Source: Tragulus kanchil
Lineage: Eukaryota; Chordata; Mammalia; Artiodactyla; Tragulidae
NCBI GenBank assembly: GCA_022376925.1
Contig: JAIOJX010000025.1
Span: 99,909,608 to 99,973,607 of the forward strand
Direction of reading: 5' to 3'
Length of the DNA stretch: 64,000 bases
This document shows, piece after piece, positions 57,909-64,000 of the stretch. A program made the translations under genes and the position numbers. Within the stretch, counting starts at the first letter, position 1, and each line of letters opens with the position of its first letter. Below the pieces are notes generated by a model. It had not been told where the DNA came from and did no database searches. It saw nothing but the letters and a program-made list of their open reading frames with translations.

Positions 57909-60115
57909 AACTTGCTAACTACAATATTATGAGAATTACAATTACAGTATCATGGAGTGGTTTACTGTGACCATTGAAATGAGAAATTATAAGTTTGTAC
58001 TATTTGTCAAAATTTCTATAATTCAGTAAGTTTATTTTTTAAAAAGTAAATGGAACCATCAAATGAGTTAATGTAGATTTTATAATTTACTATTTTTAAA
58101 TTATATTAAAATGTAAGTATAGATGACATCTTTTCAGCATGACCTTGGAATAGTAATAGTATATTTTAATATTTGTGATTTTTAGCATTTAGAAAGTCCC
58201 TACTTGCCAAGATACTTAATGTATAAAAACCAATCAGGAATACGGAAGAAAAATAATATAATTTAGGAAAAATACATTAAATGTTAACAATTAAAAACCT
58301 CTTCATTTTTATATGAGCTAAGGTTTAAAAGAACCCTATCCTTGGCTTCATTTCTTGCTTTTGTGGACTGCTTATACAGTAAACGATACTGAAGGGAAAC
58401 ATCCAAGTATTCACCTTACTGTGGACAACTCTAATGGTCCTATGATTTTTCCTTCTGCTGAGCAGAAATTTATCTGTAGCTTCCATTCATTACATTTTAT
58501 TCTTCATTTTGTTGCTAAATGAAAGAATCCTGCTTTCTTTATATTTCTTAGTTCTTTAGCCACTGGAAGGCAGGTATTTAGTCCCAGTTTTCTCCACAAT
58601 AGCATAAACTTTTCTCCGAAAAACACAGTTCTGACTTGTTATCTAGGTGAATCTCCTCTGAATTGCCCTAGTTTGACGTTTCTCAAATACTTTTCATAAT
58701 GTCTCATCAGCATATTGATCAAGTTTTACTTTCTATAGATTTCCTTGCAAAATAAGGAGCTTTGCTTGTTGCTCATGTAAACAAAAATGTTTAATGTTAA
58801 ACTTATTAAAATATGAACATTTTATATTAACAAATTATTTGTTACAATATTTAAAATGTGATAAACAGAATGTTCTTTGGCTCTTCTAATAGGCTCTCAT
58901 CCTCATCTGTCTTGTCACTATCCTTCACATAAGTGATGCTTAGGATTGAATGCATTACTCTGAGTGTAATTTGACCAGCGTAGAACTGAGCAGAACTGAC
59001 AGCTCCTTCCTTCTGTAACTTGCTAATCAATATTATGAGAATTACAATTACGTATGGTTTTACTGTGACCATTGAAATGAGAAATTATAAGTTTGTACTA
59101 TTTGTCAAAATTTCTATAATTCAGTAAGTTTATTTTTTAAAAAGTAAATGGAACCATCAAATGAGTTAATGTAGATTTTATAATTTACTATTTTTAAATT
59201 ATATTAAAATGTAAGTATAGATGACATCTTTTCAGCATGACCTTGGAATAGTAATAGTATATTTTAATATTTGTGATTTTTAGCATTTAGAAAGTCCCTA
59301 CTTGCCAAGATACTTAATGTATAAAAACCAATCAGGAATACGGAAGAAAAATAATATAATTTAGGAAAAATACATTAAATGTTAACAATTAAAAACCTCT
59401 TCATTTTATATGAGATAAGGTTTAAAAGAACCCTATCCTTGGCTTCATTTCTTGCTTTTGTGGACTGCTTATACAGTAAACGATACTGAAGGGAAACATC
59501 CAAGTATTCACCTTACTGTGGACAACTCTAATGGTCCTATGATTTTTCCTTCTGCTGAGCAGAAATTTATCTGTAGCTTCCATTCATTACATTTTATTCT
59601 TCATTTTGTTGCTAAATGAAAGAATCCTGCTTTCTTTATATTTCTTAGTTCTTTAGCCACTGGAAGGCAGGTATTTAGTCCCAGTTTTCTCCACAATAGC
59701 ATAAACTTTTCTCCGAAAAACACAGTTCTGACTTGTTATCTAGGTGAATCTCCTCTGAATTGCCCTAGTTTGACGTTTCTCAAATACTTTTCATAATGTC
59801 TCATCAGCATATTGATCAAGTTTTACTTTCTATAGATTTCCTTGCAAAATAAGGAGCTTTGCTTGTTGCTCATGTAAACAAAAATGTTTAATGTTAAACT
59901 TATTAAAATATGAACATTTTATATTAACAAATTATTTGTTACAATATTTAAAAATGTGATAAACAGAATGTTCTTTGGCTCTTCTAATAGGCTCTCATCC
60001 TCATCTGTCTTGTCACTATCCTTCACATAAGTGATGCTTAGGATTGAATGCATTACTCTGAGTGTAATTTGACCAGCGTAGAACTGAGCAGAACTGACAG
60101 CTCCTTCCTTCTGTA
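57909..60115. repeat. Direct duplication pair 18 (about 1.1 kb, two copies)
   Basis: Copy A is 57909-59017 and copy B 59017-60115. The first 45 bp of copy B are deletion-rich compared with A ('attacgtatggttttactg' against a version with ten extra bases). Small differences include 'gagctaagg' against 'gagataagg' and one T-run and one A-run difference. A minus-strand frame of about 55 shared codons near 58851-59030 has no known domain. Confidence 0.93.
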
Positions 60116-60215
60116 CCCAACCTTTCTCCCTTTCTTCTGATACCACTCCTGTCCATATCACAACCATCTCTCAGGACAACCTGCACAAGCTCTTACCTGG
60201 TCCTCTCTTTCCCTT

Positions 60216-60442
60216 GTGTTGGTGGTGGTTTAGTTGCTAACTTGTGTCTGATTCTTGTAACCCCCGTGGACTGTAGCTCCCCAAGCTCCTCTATCCATGG
60301 GATTCTCCAGGCAAGAATACTGCAGTGGGTTGCCATTTCCTACTCCAGGGGATCTTCCTGACCCAGGGGCTGAACTTGTGTCTCTCACATCTCCTGCATT
60401 GGTAGGAGGGTTCTTTAGCACTAGTGCCACCTAGGAAGCCCC
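60216..60442 (-). mobile_element. Bov-tA SINE, reverse strand
   Basis: 'ggtttagttgctaacttgtg', 'ctctatccatgggattctcc', 'aggcaagaatactgcagtgg', 'ggggatcttcctgacccagg' and 'agtgccacctaggaagccc' give a near full-length inverted Bov-tA. The 66-codon minus-strand frame is its by-product. Confidence 0.9.
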
Positions 60443-61015
60443 CTTCTCCTCATACATTCCTACCATGTATTCCCACTTAGTAGCTGAAGAACTCTTTTGA
60501 AAGCATATAGTAGATAAAGTCATCATCTGCTTGAAATGCTGCAGAGACTTCCCATTATAATAGAATGAAATCCAACTCATTGCTCTCTGTTGTCTATATA
60601 ATCTTCCCTCACTCAGTCGCCCTCCTACCATTCACAGTGCTTGGCCTCAGTTATATTTTTCTCATTTCTCAACTAGGCCAAGCTAATTCTACCTCAGGGC
60701 ATTTGCATTGCCTGTTTCTGCATGGAATCCCTTTCAGCAGATATTAGTATTGCTATCTCCTTTTCATTCAGGTCTTAGTTCATAGGTCCCCTCCTCAGGA
60801 GGCCTTCCCTGGCCACTGAACACAAAGTAGCTTCTCTTATTACTTTCTATCATGTCACCCTATGTTAATACTATAATACTTGCCACCATTTACATATTAG
60901 CATTTGTCTGTTTACTGTCTATTTTGCTAATGAGATATAGTTCATGATATTAGGAATCTAAGTCATTTGATTCAGAGAAATTCTTGGCACATAAGAATTA
61001 TTGAAGGGATATATG
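60443..61015 (+). mobile_element. L2 LINE 3' end
   Basis: A long ordered match to L2: 'gaatgaaatccaactcattg', 'cttccctcactcagtc', 'ctacctcagggcatttgcat', 'tgcctgtttctgcatggaat', 'cattcaggtcttagttcata', 'cctcctcaggaggccttccc' and 'aattcttggcacataagaat'. It is the best preserved ancient element in the window and is non-coding. Confidence 0.85.
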
Positions 61016-61061
61016 TACAACTACAGAAAAGCAAATGTATGGCTGTGGATAAATCAAGTGT

Positions 61062-61330
61062 TTAAGAGTCTGAGTTTGGGTCTGAATTACTAATCTGCAT
61101 TTACTACAGGTAATACTAGGAACAATAACTTCACACTTCTGTGTCTAAAGTTATTTTTCCCTCCAAAGTGGGGGCAAAAGTGTTACTTTCCTCTTAAAAT
61201 TATTATAAGGATTAACTTTTATTATTATAAGGATTAACATACTAACTCTGTATGGAATACATAGATAACTTCTGTATGAATTAAGTAATAGTAATACAGC
61301 CTAATTTTTAGTGTGTGGCAGCTATACTGT
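61062..61330 (+). mobile_element. MIR SINE
   Basis: 'gtctgagtttgggtctgaat', 'acttcacacttctgtgtcta' and 'attattataaggattaac' follow the MIR order. It is diverged, with a local repetition of 'attattataaggattaac' near 61199-61240. Confidence 0.6.
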
Positions 61331-61999
61331 TGACTCACATTACACTTGAAGTATAATATAAAATCATCCAAGTCTTTTTTGTGTGTGGTGCAGTGCAATG
61401 TCATCTCAACTTTTCTGGGCTCATGCTATTGCCTTTTGGGAGTGAACTACAGGATTTATATGAATTGGCTTTATTTTGCCTTATTATGTCATCTGAGCCT
61501 GTTGAAAATGCTGAAGATCTCAGTTTTGTTATTCATTAAATGTCATTTTGATATTTGAAACCAGGGCCTTCACCTAAAATCTAAGGTACTCAACACTTCT
61601 TTGCAGCTTCCCTTCCCTTTCCCAGCAGAGGCTCAGGAATGCTCCACTTGTGTCTGCAAAGCATCGATCACGTTGGGGGAAGGACAAGGGCTTCAGGGAA
61701 CAGGGCCAGGAGAATTCAGAAGAAGCAATAAGAACGTCTCAACTGGTAAGGGGAGGACTTATGAGATATAGATGTGGAAAACAGAAAAAGGGTTATACAG
61801 AAACTCTTTTTTTCTTAATGTCTCATTTTGAACTATTTTGTAAATTCAGAGGAAGCTTCAAAGATAGTGCAAAGAGGTCCTCAGAACCCTCCCTCAGTTT
61901 TCCTCTAAATAGGGACTTTCATGGAGCAGATTTGTTTAACTTTGATGAAGTTTATTTATTGATTTCTTTTCTTTTTATGGATCACATTTAAGAACATAT
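61331..61999. other. Single-copy sequence, no gene proven
   Basis: A 113-codon plus-strand frame at 61650-61991 starts MSAKHRSRWGKDKGFREQGQ and shows no known domain, signal peptide or splice context. It probably reflects chance. Confidence 0.35.
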
Positions 62000-62615
62000 A
62001 GGCTTTAAAGATTTTTTCTAAGCTGACTCCTAAGAGTTTTATAGCTTTATGTTTTATATTTAAATCTATAGCCCATTTAAAATTAATTTTTCAGGTATAA
62101 AGTTTATGTTGAGGTCCTTTTTTCCTTCTTTTTCTTTTGTGCATTGTTGTGTGACATCTCCAATATATTTTGAAGAGATGATTCTCCCTCTATAAAAAAT
62201 GTTGTTACCCTTTTGTGAAAAATCATTTGTGAATACATGTAAGGGTCTATTTTGGGTTCTCTATTCTGTTGCATTGATTTGTGTGCCTATCTCTCTGCCT
62301 GTACCACAGAGTCTTGATCATTGCTGCTGTAAGTATTGAAGTCAGGCAGAATGATTCCACCTACTTTACTCTTCCTTTGGAAAATGATCTTAGCCGTTGT
62401 AGTTTCTTTGATATCTTATATAATCTTTAGAATGATCTTGCCCATGTGCGTGAATATCTTGCTGGAATTTTAATAGAACTAATTTTCAGCCTATATATAA
62501 ATTTGGAAAGAACTGACATTTTTGCTAGGTTGAGTCTTCCCAGTTTGCATGTTTCTCCGTTTATTTTGATCTTAGTTTCTTTCATCAGCATTTTTTTAAT
62601 TGTAGGGTCAAGTAG
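62000..62615 (-). mobile_element. L1 LINE ORF2 3' part, reverse strand, broken
   Basis: Inverted L1 landmarks are 'agctgactcctaagagtttt', 'tctattttgggttctctatt', 'cctgtaccacagagtcttga', 'gctgctgtaagtattgaagt', 'tgattccacctactttactc' and 'ttttgctaggttgagtcttc'. A 173-codon minus-strand frame (62427-62948) reads L1-like sequence only in its C-terminal third (IKINGETCKLGRLNLAKMSV). The rest comes from the unrelated flank, so it is a chance fusion and not a gene. Confidence 0.75.
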
Positions 62616-63035
62616 TACTGGACGTCCAAACTTCGTGTTGTCTCCGCTGTCACTATTCAGGTTGGGGATCTCCGCAGGCTCTTCTGTAACATCATCCTGG
62701 GGCCTAGGGTGACTGGTGTTAGGGAAACTAAATAAATAGTCTTGTCTAAGCTTCAGAGACAAAGCAGAGCAGGCCTTTGACCTTGCTTCTAGCCTGCTTG
62801 GATGCCACTGCCCTGACTGTGAGTGCCCTGACAGCCTACTATGAGTTTGAGACTTGTAGCACAATAGATAAGACAGAAGGAAGCTTGAAATTGTTGATCC
62901 CCTGGAGGGGTCCTGGTCAGCCAAGTCCCAGGCTGAATAGCAATCCAAGTTTTACATGACAAAACCAACAGCATTAACCAGAGCTGCAATACAAACAAAA
63001 CCATGAAACCAGAGTATAAGGACAACAACAACAAA
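62616..63035. other. GC-richer unclassified segment between L1 and BovB
   Basis: This is about 400 bp with more G, C and CpG than the neighbours ('ggggatctccgcaggctctt', 'gatcccctggaggggtcctg'). No named repeat or coding signature was recognised. A fragment of an LTR element is one option. Confidence 0.35.
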
Positions 63036-63500
63036 AACACTCCTTATAGTCAAAGCTGCGATTTTCCCAGTAGTCATGTATGGATGTGAGGGTTGGACCA
63101 TAAAGAAGGCTGAGTGCCGAAGAATTGATGCCATTAAACTGTGGTGTTGGAGAAGGATCTTGAGAGTCCCTTGGACTGCAAGGAGATCAAACCAATCAAT
63201 CCTAAAGGAAATCAACCCTGAACATTCACTGAAAGAACTGATGCTGAAGCTGAAGCTCCAATACTTTGGCCATCTGATGCAAAGAGCTGAGCTACTAGAA
63301 AAGACTCCGATGATGAGCAAGATAGAAGGCAGAAGGAGAAGAAGAAGCCAGAGGATGAGATGGTTGGATGGCATCACTGAGTCAATGAACATGAGTCAGA
63401 GCAAATTCCAGGTGATGGTGAAGGACCCAGAAACCTGGCATGCTGCAGTCCATGAGGGCACAAAGAGTCAGACTGAGTGACTGAACTGAATTGAACTGAG
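63036..63500 (+). mobile_element. BovB (RTE) LINE 3' end with C-terminal reverse-transcriptase ORF remnant
   Basis: The reading frame 63076-63480 (134 codons) carries the C-terminal signature of BovB ORF2: YGCEGWTIKKAECRRIDA, then LWCWRRILRVPWTARRSNQS, LQYFGHLMQRAELLEKT and RMRWLDGITESMNMSQSKF. It ends in KSQTE with a stop. The DNA ends in the typical (tgaactga)-like 3' tail at 63479-63500. It lacks the endonuclease and polymerase catalytic parts and is 5'-truncated, so it cannot encode an active enzyme. BovB is shared by ruminants and is thought to have entered by horizontal transfer from squamates. Confidence 0.95.
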
Positions 63501-63690
63501 AAGCAAAATACCTGGTGAAGGTCTGGGCTCTTCATTAGTCCTTGACTGCCAGGGTTGGGAGCAGGGTCACAGTGTTATTAGTGGTGTTTGACTGGAATAG
63601 AACTATTATCTGAAATTCTGTTTTGCTTGGGTACCCTGTCCTGGTACTTTGGCTAAAGAGAATAGGCTTTGCTTTGGACTTCTTTTATCT

Positions 63691-63755
63691 GCAGGCTACA
63701 GTCTACAGGGTTGCAGAGTAGGACAGAACTGAAGTGACTTAGCATGCACATACAC
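63691..63755 (+). mobile_element. Bov-A 3' fragment
   Basis: 'gcaggctacagtctacaggg', 'ttgcagagtaggacagaact' and 'gaagtgacttagcatgcaca' are the terminal part of Bov-A. Confidence 0.8.
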
Positions 63756-64000
63756 TCCTGGTTCCAAGTTGCTGGTTTCCTCACTGACCTGTGGCTCTAC
63801 TAGATGGTCTGTTTTCTACTCTACATCTATTATAATACCTTACCGTTGTGATACATAACAAAAGATTTTTCAGCTGTACCTAGCCAGGGGAACAGGAGAA
63901 AGTACATGTAGTCCATCTTTTTGAAAGCAGAATTTAGAAACTATAGAGTAAATCTTACCAATATGCAATGTGTGCTTCTATTCTCTGCTTTATTATTATT
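63756..64000. other. Window end, nothing recognised
   Basis: This is about 245 bp of AT-rich sequence without a frame or named repeat. Confidence 0.5.

Noticed and set aside
621..60115. The 1.1-kb duplications as a satellite or higher-order repeat
   Set aside because: The different pairs share no sequence with one another apart from common transposons. Only the members of one pair match, always two copies, so there is no repeat unit.
621..60115. CRISPR-like array or other regularly spaced direct repeats
   Set aside because: Spacing of about 1.1 kb, unrelated units and a ruminant genome exclude it. No short direct repeats with unique spacers were seen.
62427..62948. 173-codon minus-strand protein
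   Set aside because: The C-terminal third is L1 antisense-strand sequence, the remainder an unrelated flank. The frame exists by chance across a transposon boundary.
63076..63480. Functional reverse transcriptase gene
   Set aside because: Only the C-terminal part of BovB ORF2 is present. The endonuclease and polymerase catalytic regions are missing, and the element is 5'-truncated.

Overview
The window is nuclear DNA from a ruminant (Bovidae, Cervidae or a close relative; species not resolved). The evidence is the repeat content. There is a 3' fragment of a BovB (RTE) LINE that still translates with the family's C-terminal motifs (63036-63500), several Bov-tA/Bov-A SINEs, and many tRNA-Glu-derived SINEs of the CHR type shared by ruminants, hippos and whales. 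There is also a ruminant L1 3' end (57075-57215), plus old mammalian MIR, L2, MER5A, MaLR-like and L1 fragments. Base composition is AT-rich. I recognise no protein-coding gene, RNA gene, CpG island or CRISPR array. The longest open frames (146 and 173 codons) show no known domain or arise from L1 sequence. The window reads as intergenic or deep-intronic DNA. Repeat names come from memory of consensus sequences, not from a search.

The dominant feature is not a gene. Eighteen times, a segment of about 1.05-1.16 kb is followed almost at once by a second, nearly identical copy in the same orientation. The pairs begin near 621, 3469, 8354, 12502, 15674, 18315, 22614, 24497, 26866, 30464, 32564, 34527, 37908, 40815, 47152, 50599, 53618 and 57909. 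Different pairs are unrelated to one another, so this is not a satellite. Copies differ by a few substitutions and homopolymer-length changes. Several junctions carry a third, deletion-rich version of the flanking sequence. Boundaries cut through SINEs, LINEs and MER5A without respect for element ends. About 20 kb of the 64 kb is extra copy, leaving roughly 44 kb of unique sequence. My reading is that these are unmerged overlaps of contig ends, or partly separated haplotypes, from genome assembly rather than biological tandem duplications.

Layout: 1-5.7 kb holds a CHR SINE end, pairs 1 and 2, L1 and L2 remnants; 5.8-6.7 kb a Bov-tA and a near-complete CHR SINE; 8.3-14.8 kb pairs 3 and 4, L2, L1 and SINEs; 15-17.8 kb SINEs including a nested insertion that was then copied; 18-29 kb pairs 6-9 with MIRs and an exon-like patch; 30-36.7 kb a chain of three overlapping pairs around a BovB 3' end; 37.9-40.1 kb a double SINE insertion present twice; 40.8-49.5 kb MER5A, MIR, a full CHR SINE and L2; 50.6-60.1 kb pairs 16-18, MaLR-like LTR pieces and an L1 end; 60.2-64 kb Bov-tA, L2, MIR, L1 and BovB.

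Biologically interesting points that survive the artefact interpretation are: (1) a CHR-type SINE subfamily of about 260-340 bp with clear target-site duplications at several loci; (2) two such SINEs inserted into one target, leaving three target-site copies; (3) a SINE nested in a Bov-tA; (4) perfect inverted repeats with 21-bp and 17-bp arms. I found no evidence of an undescribed multigene system.
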